A stretch of DNA of 33,220 nucleotides. Origin: Hungatella sp. (GTDB lineage: Bacteria; Bacillota; Clostridia; Lachnospirales; Lachnospiraceae). This document shows positions 1 to 8,972 of this stretch, one piece after another. The notes beneath the pieces are model-generated. The model ran no database searches and had not been told where the DNA came from. It saw nothing but the letters and a program-made list of their open reading frames with translations. Position numbers and translations under genes: made by a program. How positions within the stretch are numbered: the stretch's first letter is position 1; each line of letters begins with the position of its first letter. The stretch lies in contig JAAWLV010000005.1 in assembly GCA_022798105.1 (NCBI GenBank), positions 1 to 33,220 on the forward strand, in the 5' to 3' direction.

Positions 1-10
1 TGCCATGGAG

Positions 11-171
11 ATGAGACCAGGAAAACAGGAGGGCCTCACCCCGACTGGTTTCCGCTTTAAGGGCTCATCGGAATGTCTGGCATATCTGAACACGAACGGT
101 ACACAGCCTGCCTTCACTCCCTGGCCCCACGACCAAATCCGCCCCATTTGCTCACTCAATGAAACAGCAAT
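11..171 (+). repeat. Copy A of a ~162-nt repeat, inverted relative to copy B at 33058..33220
   Basis: ATGAGACCAGGAAAACAGGAGGGCCTCACCCCGA...CTGGCCCCACGACCAAATCCGCCCCA...CTCACTCAA...ACAGCAAT matches the reverse complement of the window end. About 11 substitutions in the first ~138 nt (counted by eye) and one 2-nt indel after that. Confidence 0.95.
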
Positions 172-265
172 AGGACGAATTTAACGTTCCGGTTTATCCA
201 GTTCAAGGTAAATGAATGCCTTGAAGAAGAGACCTGTTTTTAGGGTCTTCGTAACGCTGCCCCGG

Positions 266-1654
266 CTATTCAGCCCAGTGATTAGCCGGGACAGGAACCA
301 TCACCTGTTTCACTTTCTTGAGCACTATTATATAACAGGCCAGATGGGCCAAAAAAGTAATCCCCCATGACACCGGATACGAGATATACAGGGTCTGAAG
401 TGTCCGGTTCATGGCAAAAATTGTATAAATCCACACAACCCTCAAAGCGCAGGCCCCTGTCAGGGATACGATCATGGGCATCACCGAATAGCCCATGCCC
501 CGCAGCGCTCCCACCATACAGTCCATAAGCCCGCAGATACAGTATGTAGTCCCGATGATCGTAAGCCTGTAGGTCCCGTAACGTATCACGTCCCCGTCGG
601 AGGAGTAGATCCCCAAAAGCTGCCTTGCCAGAACCACCGCTCCGCCGCCCATAACAATCCCCACCATGGTGGTCAGTATCAGGCAGTACACCAGGATCTT
701 CTTCATCCGCACATACTGCTTTGCCCCGAAATTCTGGCTGGTAAAGCTGAGGGCTGTCTGATAAACCGCATTCATGGATGTGTACACAAACCCCTCTATA
801 TTCTGGGCTGCCGTATTTCCCGCCATAACCACGGAGCCGAACGAGTTGACCGATGACTGAATCAGCACATTGGACACGGAGAAAATCGCCCCCTGCAGCC
901 CTGCGGGAAGGCCGATCTTCACGATTGAGCGGGCTTTGTTCTTCACCACCCGCAGCTTTTTTACATCCAGCCTGTAACCGGCATCGGTTTTCATCAGACA
1001 GCGGACTATCAGATACGCGGAAATGCACTGGGAAATCACCGTCGCCAATGCCACCCCCGCCACTCCCATAGAAAGCACAATCACAAAAAACAGGTTAAGG
1101 AGCACATTGACGATACCTGCGGCTAAAAGAAAGTACAAAGGCCTTTTGGTGTCCCCCACCGCCCGCAAAATAGCGCTTCCGAAATTGTACAGAAGGTTAA
1201 CCGGCATCCCCACAAAAAATATCTTCATATACAGCGCAGCAAGGGGCAGCACGTCATCCGGAGTCCCCATTAGCTTAAGCAGAGGATCCGCCAGTATGAC
1301 GCCCACCCCAATCAAAATGGCGCCGCCAGCCGCCGCCATCACCATCGCCGTATGTACCGTCTCTTCCAGATCCCGCTGCTGCCCCGCTCCGTAAAACCGG
1401 GCCACCATCACGTTAGCCCCCACAGACAGACCGATAAACACATTTACCAGCAGATTAATAAGGGCCGAGGTAGAACCTACGGCCGCCAGAGACTGGCTGC
1501 CTGCAAACCGGCCGACCACAATAATATCTGCCGCATTAAATAAAAGCTGTAAAATCCCCGACAAAATCAGCGGAATTGCAAACACGACAATTTTAACAAA
1601 TATCGGACCGCTGCACATATCCATCTCATAAGATTTTGATCTCCCGCCTGCCAT
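266..1654 (-). CDS. MATE family efflux transporter
   Basis: Multi-TM protein with MATE-like text (IPLILSGILQLLFNAADIIVVGRFAGSQSLAAVGST, GLSVGANVMVARFYGA). The start at internal Met13 is preferred because GGGGAGG lies just upstream; the ORF extends to 1690. Confidence 0.95.
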   Translation of the reverse strand: MAGGRSKSYEMDMCSGPIFVKIVVFAIPLILSGILQLLFNAADIIVVGRFAGSQSLAAVGSTSALINLLVNVFIGLSVGANVMVARFYGAGQQRDLEETVHTAMVMAAAGGAILIGVGVILADPLLKLMGTPDDVLPLAALYMKIFFVGMPVNLLYNFGSAILRAVGDTKRPLYFLLAAGIVNVLLNLFFVIVLSMGVAGVALATVISQCISAYLIVRCLMKTDAGYRLDVKKLRVVKNKARSIVKIGLPAGLQGAIFSVSNVLIQSSVNSFGSVVMAGNTAAQNIEGFVYTSMNAVYQTALSFTSQNFGAKQYVRMKKILVYCLILTTMVGIVMGGGAVVLARQLLGIYSSDGDVIRYGTYRLTIIGTTYCICGLMDCMVGALRGMGYSVMPMIVSLTGACALRVVWIYTIFAMNRTLQTLYISYPVSWGITFLAHLACYIIVLKKVKQVMVPVPANHWAE

Positions 1655-1841
1655 CTTCTCTTCCTCCCCTTTTCCTTTTTGCCGCCTCAAACGCCATTGG
1701 AGCCTAATATATCACGTTCCGCCTTCGATAGCAAGAGGAATTTTCCCCGGCAGCCTGCCTCATATGCAGGTTTATAAAAACCAGTGAATGCAGCCGCCCC
1801 ATATCTGTTCACCGGCCCAGCCGCCAAGACGGCCTGAGCGG

Positions 1842-2651
1842 TTATGCCATCCCGCGGTACTCCTGTTTCCACTCCTCCACAAGCAAAGCCGCTCCCTCCA
1901 TCCTTCTGACGGAGTCCCTCTCAAACAGCCGTCCGATTTTCTTCACTTCCTTGGAATCCTTGGCCTCCTCCTTTGCCCTCTCAAAATCTCCGTTCCATTT
2001 CTCCATAAGCTCCGGCGAAATTACGGACTTATATCTCTCCTTAAGCTCCAGTTTCGGGTTTAACAAGGTCAGATGGTACATTCTCTCCAGCGTGCTCAGA
2101 TCCCTCTTCTTCTCATAGGCTCTGTTGTACGCCTCCATGGCCTCCTTAAACTGAAAGATCCTGGCATAGCACGCACCCAGATTGCTCCACACACGGCTGG
2201 CAAACTGCTCGTCCGCCCGCTTATCTTCCGTCTCCAGCAGCTCCTGATAACCGGCTATGGCCTTTCCGTACTGCTTAAACTTCACAAGATAGTCCGCTTT
2301 CCTCTTGGCATACTCATAAGCAGGCAATTTTCTCAGAAGCGTTACGGCCTGGCGCAGTTTATTCATCTCCCCGGTAGTATAATAATCGCACTCCTGCATA
2401 AACAAAAACAGAAGCTCCTCAGGCTTGTCCCCGCTCTTCATCCTCTGCTCCAGCCGGGCGGCGACAAATCCCATGCCAAATTCATCTCTGATAAAATCCA
2501 CCAGATTCTGGTTCATGATTCCGTCCATAAACAGAATCGGGTGATGGTAAATCCCATAGCAAAGTTCCTGGCAGGTATAGATATTTACCCCCAGCTCTTC
2601 AAGAAAATACGGATGTCCCGCACGCTTCTGCCTGCACACAATTACACTCAT
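1842..2651 (-). CDS. TPR-like repeat protein of unknown function
   Basis: 269 aa, helical repeat text (YGKAIAGYQELLETEDKRADEQFASRVWSNLGACYARIFQFKEAMEAYNRAYEKK). The start overlaps the upstream stop by 4 nt (ATGA). Confidence 0.8.
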   Translation of the reverse strand: MSVIVCRQKRAGHPYFLEELGVNIYTCQELCYGIYHHPILFMDGIMNQNLVDFIRDEFGMGFVAARLEQRMKSGDKPEELLFLFMQECDYYTTGEMNKLRQAVTLLRKLPAYEYAKRKADYLVKFKQYGKAIAGYQELLETEDKRADEQFASRVWSNLGACYARIFQFKEAMEAYNRAYEKKRDLSTLERMYHLTLLNPKLELKERYKSVISPELMEKWNGDFERAKEEAKDSKEVKKIGRLFERDSVRRMEGAALLVEEWKQEYRGMA

Positions 2652-3871
2652 AACATAACCTCTTGCCTGAGCACCGCCCCTGTGGAAGGGAATAATTCTC
2701 CGAATCCCTGATCCGTCACGGTCACCGTCATGGTCCGTTCATCCAAAAACCCTATCTCAAGAAGCACTCTCAGTGTCTTTTCATCCCTTTTGGGAAATCC
2801 CTCCAGTACAATCTTTACCGTCTTCCTTTTCCGCTGATCCGGCGGAGTAATGATAAATTCCAGATAATCCTGCCCATCCAGTATCAGCTCCACCTGGGCC
2901 CCGGCCTCGTACCAGCTGACCCCGGCGTTTGCCAGCATCAGCTGATTGTCCTGATCCTTGTGAAGTACTTTCATGGACACGCTGGAATCCAGCCTGCCCT
3001 CACAGATACATATATAGGGGTATGCGCTTTTCTCCCGGAGCAGATCCTCCGCCCGCAGGACAGCCCCCTTAGCAAACAGCTCCGCCTCCGCATAGACCCT
3101 GCGGCGATTGCAGATTAACTTCATAAAACCTGCCGCCCAGTCCCGGTTCTCAAACCCTTTCCCTGTAAGGAACACCGACGAAAACAGTTTCTTCTGAAGC
3201 AGCCTGTTTCCGCAGGAACAGAGAATTCTGTCCGCCATCTTTCCCCCGGCAGCCGTATTGAGAATATCCAGGCTGAACCCCTCCTCCAGCCTCTCCCGCT
3301 CCGCCACCACTGTGGTCTGCCTTAAGCCTCTTTGTACCTTCATCTCATAATAGCACAGACCTTCCGCCGAAAGATCAAACATGCCCACCTGGTTGTTCCA
3401 CACTTCCCGCTTCTGGCTCAAAACATAGTACATAAAGCTTTCCGTGTGGCTGACCACATGGATGTCCTTTTCCTCCACCCCCAGGTAATCCCCGCAGGAT
3501 GTCAGGCACTTAAGAAGCCTTGCCTCGATTTTGGGAACCGAAAATACCAGCTGGCTTATGGCCTCTGTCCCGTACTCCTCTTTTGCAAGGGTAAGTACCT
3601 GGATCAGAAACTGCACCATCAGCTGCGCTCCCCCATAGCGGATGCCTCCGATGGTGGATGTGCCGTCCTTTGTTACCAGCTTTACCAGCTTGTCTACCAT
3701 AACCCCGTCTCCCGCCAGGGCGCTGGCGTAAGCCGGTTCTCCCACCAGCCACAATTCTTCCTTCTTTTTCCTGCATATTACTGTCGGCAGCGTCCAGGTT
3801 TTCTCTCCCCGGTCACAGACAAGCTGCGTGTAAGCATCACACAGATCCAATCCCAGTACCAGTCCCTCCAT
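2648..3871 (-). CDS. Degenerate Hsp70/actin-fold protein (DUF5716-type)
   Basis: 407 aa. Segments align in order with DnaK: VLGLDLCDAYTQLVC (GIDLGTTNSCVA), VVSHTESFMYYVLS (INEPTAAALAYGL), GMFDLSAEGLCYYEM (VFDLGGGTFDVSI), VFLTGKGFE...AEAELFAKGAVL (LVGGQTR...PDEAVAIGAAV). The C-terminus (IVLEGFPKRDEKTLRVLLEIGFLDERTMTVTVTDQG) resembles the Hsp70 substrate-binding beta domain. Confidence 0.75.
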   Translation of the reverse strand: MEGLVLGLDLCDAYTQLVCDRGEKTWTLPTVICRKKKEELWLVGEPAYASALAGDGVMVDKLVKLVTKDGTSTIGGIRYGGAQLMVQFLIQVLTLAKEEYGTEAISQLVFSVPKIEARLLKCLTSCGDYLGVEEKDIHVVSHTESFMYYVLSQKREVWNNQVGMFDLSAEGLCYYEMKVQRGLRQTTVVAERERLEEGFSLDILNTAAGGKMADRILCSCGNRLLQKKLFSSVFLTGKGFENRDWAAGFMKLICNRRRVYAEAELFAKGAVLRAEDLLREKSAYPYICICEGRLDSSVSMKVLHKDQDNQLMLANAGVSWYEAGAQVELILDGQDYLEFIITPPDQRKRKTVKIVLEGFPKRDEKTLRVLLEIGFLDERTMTVTVTDQGFGELFPSTGAVLRQEVML

Positions 3872-3926
3872 CGACTATCCCCTTTTATTCTTTCTAAGCG
3901 GCGGCCCAGCCCTTTCACAGCCTGCC

Positions 3927-6900
3927 TTACAGCAGCTGAAACAGCCCTTCCACCGCGGCATTTTTCTGCACATATTCTTCCATAGCTTCCCTAAGTCCCT
4001 GTTCCTCCTTCACATTCAGGCACAAAGACATCTGATTAAGCAGGCTGAATCTGCTGTTTTTATCTTTTGAATCCCTCACATCGCAGGCGACGCTCCCCTC
4101 TTTCACCAAAACCCTCTCATCATCCCTCTGCTCATAGATTTCATACTCCATAATTTCTCCCTCAAACAGAACCTTCTGCCTGACAAAGATCCCCTGGTAT
4201 ACCCGTCTCAGCTCGTCCCTGTGGAACCGCTCCTCCTGGGGGAGGATCCGTATCTGCAGCTCCACCTTGGAATCCCTCTGCCCCACATACTGGATGATGG
4301 CCTTATCCAGAATATCCTCCGGAATGCGGATGGCCTTTGCCAGCTGCTTGTAATAGGGGAATACCATGCCATCCTCCAAAAGCTGATCCACAATCACCTG
4401 GCACAGTTTGGCCTGCTCCCCCGAAAGTTCCGGCAGGCCGCTGTAATATTTGCTCAAAGCCAGCAGGTAAATGGTAGAGACCTTCCCCTTCTCAATCGCC
4501 GTGCGGATCACCTCCTCCAGGTAGGAAAATACCTGATCCGCCGCCGGCACGTCATGAAGAAAATACTCCGAGCTCTTAATGGTAAAGTAGGCCTTGACAA
4601 TGCTTTCCCCCGTTTTCTTCCTGGTAACGTAAAGGGCAAACACCTTGTCTATCTGTTTTGCATCCCCGATGAACATCATCTGGGCCAAAAGCCGTTCTTC
4701 CAGATCATACGTCTCCACCTGATCCTTTACAGCCTTTAAAAGCACCCCGTACATCTGGCTGCAGGTCCCGTTGAAGTGTTCGCACAAATAGTCCAGGATC
4801 ACGCTGTCAGCCTTTTTAGCCTCATACACCCCAAAGCCTACCGACAAAAGGAAGTCATCCTGGTCAAACATCTGATCTAAAATCATCTGGCTGCACAGCT
4901 TCTGAAGACTGTCCTCCCCCACCTGAGAGCCAAACCGGCTCATCATATCATAGGCCTCTTTCATATACCCGTGGTTTATGAGAGCCTCGCACAGGCCGTC
5001 CCTCTGCTGTTTTGAAAGAAATCCCCCGTCCTTTGAAAGGGCCGTAAGGATCTTCGCCTCCTCCTTCGGTATCTTAGCTTCCTTATAAAACCGGATCAGC
5101 CGGCCGATCAGCTGTCTCCGGTAGAGAGCATGGAGAGGCAGGCGGCTGACAGCCCTTTCCGCAACCACCTTTCCCTTCTCGTCAAGCTCCTCCCCGGCAG
5201 CCTCCTTGCAGGCAGCCAGAAGAAGCATGGGCTGATCCGGCTCCAGCTCAAAGCACCGCTTCTCCAGCTCCGGTTTGTCAAGAACCCTGGTCTTTACATG
5301 GCCGATTCCCGTATAACGGTTTCCGTAAGCGTCCTGGAATAAAAGTTTCACCTCTCTGGAATAGATAGGAACATAGGCCACCCCGTCCTCCAGAGGATAT
5401 ACCGCCTCCTCCGTCAGCTCCTCATAGCATACCACCACATATTTCATCCGCCGGTTGGAGCAGCTGATGCGGTAGGACCGAAGCAGGGCGGGCATAGCCC
5501 TGGCAAGCGCCGCGTCAATCATATCCGCATAGATCATTTCCTCGTAAATCACGGCCAGCCGGCTGCTGATTCTGGATTCCAGAGCCTGCTCCACCGCAAA
5601 CTGGCTGATGCTGCGCTCATACTCCTGGTACACGGTGCTCTCCGTGCTCACATACCGGATAATGTTTTCATACAGCGCTTCCTTGCTGCTTCTCTCCAGA
5701 TCGTGTCCGTAAGAAAAGTATAAAAGCACCTGCTTTGGTATGGCCTGCCTGTAATCCTTCGGAAGAGAGTACAGGAAAAATTCGTACAGCCTGGTCAGGC
5801 TTAACTGCTCCCTCACCGCCCGGTCATACCATACAAAGTCCGCCTCCTTCTGACACCCTCCCCGGATCATCAGGCTGCACACCGCCTCCAGAATCTCGGT
5901 GCGGGGAAAGGTTTTGTACAGTTTTTTCAGCATCTTGCAGCACAAAGGCTGATAATGCCTGTTAACCCCCGAAAGTTTGGCCGTCTTTACTGCCAGCTCC
6001 TCGCTGACCAGATTCCGTTTGGCCCCGAAGTTCAGCGCCTGCAGCTCCATGGCCCCGATACCGTAGAGAAGCTGGGGCATCTGATTCCACAGCTTCAGCG
6101 CATGCTGGTACATAAAGGGGCTGCGGCATCCCTCCCCGTACAGAACCTTCAGCCTGCTTAAGACTTCCCCGGGGTTTTCAAAGCTCCAGTTTTCGTCGCA
6201 CATGGAGCTGAGGTAAAACAGGAAATAATCCGCCTTCCCGTCCTCTATGTATTTCCCAAGAAGCCTGCGCAGGGATGAAAGTCTCTCCTCATCCGGGCAA
6301 ACGGACACGGACACATACTCATACAGGCAGTACCACTGGGAATTCTCCATGCGCTGTTCCAGGATAACCTCCCTGCACTCTTCGATATATGTTTTAGCCT
6401 CCTCAAACTTTTTGAGAAGCACCATAAGTTCCGCCTGCATCAGGGACAGGTGGGGGGACTGGCCTTTGCTCATGCGCAGCTGCTCCAGCTCCTGTGCCAT
6501 AAGCGTCTCAAGATTGTCCTTGTCCCCTCTTCCCGCCTCATATTCCAGCCGCAGCGACAGATACCTTCCATAGGTTTTATACCCTGCCTGTGCCTTCTCC
6601 CCCGGCATTCCGTGAGCCTCCACGGACACAACCACCGATTCATACATGGTCTCCACCGTAATGCTCCCGTAGTTCCTGCCGCAATGGAGAGACGCCGGAT
6701 TGATCTCAAAGGGGTACCTGCAGACGCCTGCCTCAAAGTCCTCGTCCGTTATGGTCTTATTCAGGCTCTGGATAAATCCGCCGTCCACCTTGACCGTCAC
6801 CGGCAGGTAGCCCCATCCCTCCTTTTTTATCTCAACTACGTCGTTTATGATCTGATCCGACGCATAATACTCCCTGTTTGTCCCCTCCACCCGAAGCTTC

Positions 6901-7472
6901 ACCGGCTCCTTTAGCTTCAAGGCAATAAAAAACTGCTCCAGCTGGCCGAAACGGTTTCCCTGCCCTCTTAAGCCGTCATAAACCGCCCGTATGCCCATGT
7001 CCTGCATAAAGGGCGCGTCCGTAAAATCCCGGAACTCAAAAAGCCGCAGGGCCAGATCATAATCCCGCCTGGCCAGAGATCCAAAGTCCTTCGCCTCTTT
7101 CAGCTGGGAAAGGATCTTTCCGGAATTTCCCGCCTCCAGGCGAAAAGAATAAGGAATCTCTTTCTCCCCTCCGTTGGTCACCAGGTAAAAAGATCCCTCT
7201 ATCCCGTCTCCGTATTCCAGGTACTTGCCGTTTACTTCATAACTGATATAACACCGGGTTCCCCCAAAGGAAGAATTCAGCACCTTCACTCTGTAATTGG
7301 AAGAATATACCAGCCCCTTGCCGTGGATCCCGTTCTCGCTGGAAACCACCAGGTCCCCTCTCCTGCGCTCCCCAACCTTAAGTTCTTCCTCTATGACCGA
7401 TGGCTGAACCGTCAATACCGGCACATCCATATCTATAATCCCTTTTGCCAGGCGGTTAATCCGCTCCCTCAT
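3927..7472 (-). CDS. Large uncharacterised protein, DUF5717-type (beta-rich N-terminus, long helical-repeat region)
   Basis: Single 1181-aa ORF, followed by the Hsp70-like gene after 55 nt. DUF name is from recall, not a search. Confidence 0.75.
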   Translation of the reverse strand: MRERINRLAKGIIDMDVPVLTVQPSVIEEELKVGERRRGDLVVSSENGIHGKGLVYSSNYRVKVLNSSFGGTRCYISYEVNGKYLEYGDGIEGSFYLVTNGGEKEIPYSFRLEAGNSGKILSQLKEAKDFGSLARRDYDLALRLFEFRDFTDAPFMQDMGIRAVYDGLRGQGNRFGQLEQFFIALKLKEPVKLRVEGTNREYYASDQIINDVVEIKKEGWGYLPVTVKVDGGFIQSLNKTITDEDFEAGVCRYPFEINPASLHCGRNYGSITVETMYESVVVSVEAHGMPGEKAQAGYKTYGRYLSLRLEYEAGRGDKDNLETLMAQELEQLRMSKGQSPHLSLMQAELMVLLKKFEEAKTYIEECREVILEQRMENSQWYCLYEYVSVSVCPDEERLSSLRRLLGKYIEDGKADYFLFYLSSMCDENWSFENPGEVLSRLKVLYGEGCRSPFMYQHALKLWNQMPQLLYGIGAMELQALNFGAKRNLVSEELAVKTAKLSGVNRHYQPLCCKMLKKLYKTFPRTEILEAVCSLMIRGGCQKEADFVWYDRAVREQLSLTRLYEFFLYSLPKDYRQAIPKQVLLYFSYGHDLERSSKEALYENIIRYVSTESTVYQEYERSISQFAVEQALESRISSRLAVIYEEMIYADMIDAALARAMPALLRSYRISCSNRRMKYVVVCYEELTEEAVYPLEDGVAYVPIYSREVKLLFQDAYGNRYTGIGHVKTRVLDKPELEKRCFELEPDQPMLLLAACKEAAGEELDEKGKVVAERAVSRLPLHALYRRQLIGRLIRFYKEAKIPKEEAKILTALSKDGGFLSKQQRDGLCEALINHGYMKEAYDMMSRFGSQVGEDSLQKLCSQMILDQMFDQDDFLLSVGFGVYEAKKADSVILDYLCEHFNGTCSQMYGVLLKAVKDQVETYDLEERLLAQMMFIGDAKQIDKVFALYVTRKKTGESIVKAYFTIKSSEYFLHDVPAADQVFSYLEEVIRTAIEKGKVSTIYLLALSKYYSGLPELSGEQAKLCQVIVDQLLEDGMVFPYYKQLAKAIRIPEDILDKAIIQYVGQRDSKVELQIRILPQEERFHRDELRRVYQGIFVRQKVLFEGEIMEYEIYEQRDDERVLVKEGSVACDVRDSKDKNSRFSLLNQMSLCLNVKEEQGLREAMEEYVQKNAAVEGLFQLL

Positions 7473-7576
7473 GTTTTCTCACCTGTCTTTTGCCCATTTT
7501 TCTAATTTTAACACATTTTTTTCTGTTTTACTACATGAAAAAAATCGAATCTGACAATTTTCGATAAATTCAGGTC

Positions 7577-7604
7577 TTGCATTTTTTTCATAACGTGATA
7601 AAAT
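7577..7604 (+). promoter_or_regulatory. Predicted promoter for the tRNA pair
   Basis: TTGCAT (7577-7582), 16-bp spacer, TAAAAT (7599-7604), ending 8 nt before the tRNA-Ala 5' end. Confidence 0.6.
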
Positions 7605-7612
7605 AGTGGCAT

Positions 7613-7685
7613 GGGGCATTAGCGCAGTTGGGAGCGCGCAACATTCGCATTGTTGAGGCCGTGGGTTCGAATCCCATATGCTCCA
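7613..7685 (+). tRNA. tRNA-Ala(CGC)
   Basis: 73-nt cloverleaf: acceptor GGGGCAT/ATGCTCC with the G3:U70 Ala identity pair, anticodon stem-loop CAACA-TTCGCAT-TGTTG (CGC), T arm GTGGG-TTCGAAT-CCCAT. CCA end not fully encoded. Confidence 0.95.
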
Positions 7686-7701
7686 TGATTTGCGGTAAGG
7701 A

Positions 7702-7850
7702 GGAACCCGCCGGGCGGGAGGATTCCCTATCACAAAGCAGACACCGGCGGCGAAGTTTGTACAAATTGTGTCTGTACCCACAAGTTGCAGCAGGGACTCC
7801 CCGCCAGCCGGGAGAGTCTTACGGCAAAGCAGGTGCCCGGAAGCATCTGC
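7702..7850 (+). repeat. Degenerate tandem duplication of a two-hairpin unit in the tRNA spacer
   Basis: Unit 1: hairpin 7702-7726, then GCAGACAC (7737-7744)/GTGTCTGT (7768-7775). Unit 2: hairpin 7795-7818, then GCAGGTGC (7829-7836)/GCATCTGC (7843-7850). Both second hairpins begin AAAGCAG and are followed by CCCAC-like sequence. Confidence 0.55.
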
Positions 7851-7856
7851 CCACAT

Positions 7857-7930
7857 GGAAGCATAGCTCAGCTGGGATGAGCGTTCGCCTCACACGCGAG
7901 AGGTCATGGGTTCGAGCCCCATTGCTTCCA
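7857..7930 (+). tRNA. tRNA-Val(CAC)
   Basis: 74-nt cloverleaf: acceptor GGAAGCA/TGCTTCC, anticodon loop CTCACAC (CAC), T arm ATGGG-TTCGAGC-CCCAT. Confidence 0.95.
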
Positions 7931-7948
7931 TTTTTTGATGTAGTGCAG

Positions 7949-7991
7949 GGGGCTGTCACATCTGTGATTTTATCTGCAGTGTGACAGCCCC
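7949..7991 (+). other. Perfect 12-bp stem-loop between tRNA-Val and the DUF4364-type gene
   Basis: GGGGCTGTCACA (7949-7960) pairs with TGTGACAGCCCC (7980-7991), 19-nt loop. Weak T-tract, so terminator function is uncertain. Confidence 0.6.
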
Positions 7992-8067
7992 TATTGTATC
8001 CGTAAATTGCTCTGGGCAAGGAACCGGCCTTATTCTAAAAACAAGCAGCCTGATAGGAGTATTTGCG

Positions 8068-8589
8068 ATGTTATCAGACCCTATGACATTGTACAAGCTG
8101 ATGAATCTCTACATGTTAAAGCAGGTAAATTTTCCGCTGACGAATTCTCAGTTGACGGATTTTTTTCTTGTACATGAATATGCCACCTATTTCACGCTCC
8201 AGCAGGCTTTAAATGAACTGGCCGAATCCGGCCTTATAAGCGTACATTCCAGCCACAATACCACCCGTTATGAGATTACCCGGGAGGGGGAGGATACCCT
8301 GGATTTCTTCGGAAAAAATATCCCTCCGGCCATTGTGGATGATATGAACCGGTACTTAAAGGAGAACCGCTTCCGCATGAGGGACGAAGCCGGGGTCATC
8401 GCGGATTACTACAAGTCCACCAGCCAGGATTATGTGGTCCACTGCGAACTTCTGGAAGGCAAAACCGTACTTCTGGATTTAAGCCTGGCCGTTCCCGATA
8501 AAGAGCAGGCCAAAACCATGTGCGACCACTGGAGGGAGCGGAACCCTGAGATTTATTCTTTCATTATAAAATCGCTGATGGGGGATTGA
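8068..8589 (+). CDS. DUF4364 family protein
   Basis: MLSDPMTLYKLMNLYMLKQVNFPLTNSQLTDFFL...; AGGAGT precedes ATG at 8068. The ORF extends upstream to 7981. Confidence 0.8.
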   Translation: MLSDPMTLYKLMNLYMLKQVNFPLTNSQLTDFFLVHEYATYFTLQQALNELAESGLISVHSSHNTTRYEITREGEDTLDFFGKNIPPAIVDDMNRYLKENRFRMRDEAGVIADYYKSTSQDYVVHCELLEGKTVLLDLSLAVPDKEQAKTMCDHWRERNPEIYSFIIKSLMGD

Positions 8590-8622
8590 GCTTTGTCAGT
8601 CCGGCCGGAAAGGAGACATTCT

Positions 8623-8901
8623 ATGAAATTGCAGTCATTTATTGAGAGAAAGTGCTATCAGCTGGCAAAGAAAAAGAAACTGTTGAAACGCAGGGCCTTC
8701 TTTTTCAAGATAAAGATTTTTCTTACCTGCATTCTTCCTGTTGTAATTGTCCTTCTTGCAGTAAAAATCATCCAGACCCTGGTACGGACGGAGATAAGAA
8801 AAGCAGCCGCCGGCGCAGGAGAACTTACCCCTTCCAATCAAAAAAAGCCGGCAGTACAGATTTCTGAAAAACCGGAGTTCATAACCCCAAAACCATGCTG
8901 A
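8623..8901 (+). CDS. Small single-TM protein of unknown function
   Basis: MKLQSFIERKCYQLAKKKKLLKRRAFFFKIKIFLTCILPVVIVLLAVKII...; AAAGGAG upstream of ATG at 8623. Confidence 0.65.
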   Translation: MKLQSFIERKCYQLAKKKKLLKRRAFFFKIKIFLTCILPVVIVLLAVKIIQTLVRTEIRKAAAGAGELTPSNQKKPAVQISEKPEFITPKPC

Positions 8902-8904
8902 AGC

Positions 8905-8947
8905 TTCCGGCAATAGATCCTGTCTATTGCCGGAATTTTCTAATTTT
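8905..8947 (+). terminator. Rho-independent terminator
   Basis: TTCCGGCAATAGA (8905-8917), 5-nt loop, TCTATTGCCGGAA (8923-8935), then TTTTCTAATTTT. Confidence 0.85.
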
Positions 8948-8972
8948 GCAGGGCTTTTGTCCGCTCTCTGTT

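Noticed and set aside
261-290. Hairpin CCCGGCTA...TAGCCGGG at the MATE stop codon as a terminator
   Set aside because: Stem is good but overlaps the final codons and no T-tract follows on the minus strand; function not supportable.
7479-7856. 125-aa minus-strand ORF
   Set aside because: Runs antisense through tRNA-Ala and the tRNA spacer; not credible as coding.
7613-7930. tRNA genes as an integration hotspot
   Set aside because: No integrase, att-like tRNA 3'-end duplication or phage/ICE genes nearby.
7628-7984. 118-aa plus-strand ORF
   Set aside because: Reads through both tRNA genes; spurious.
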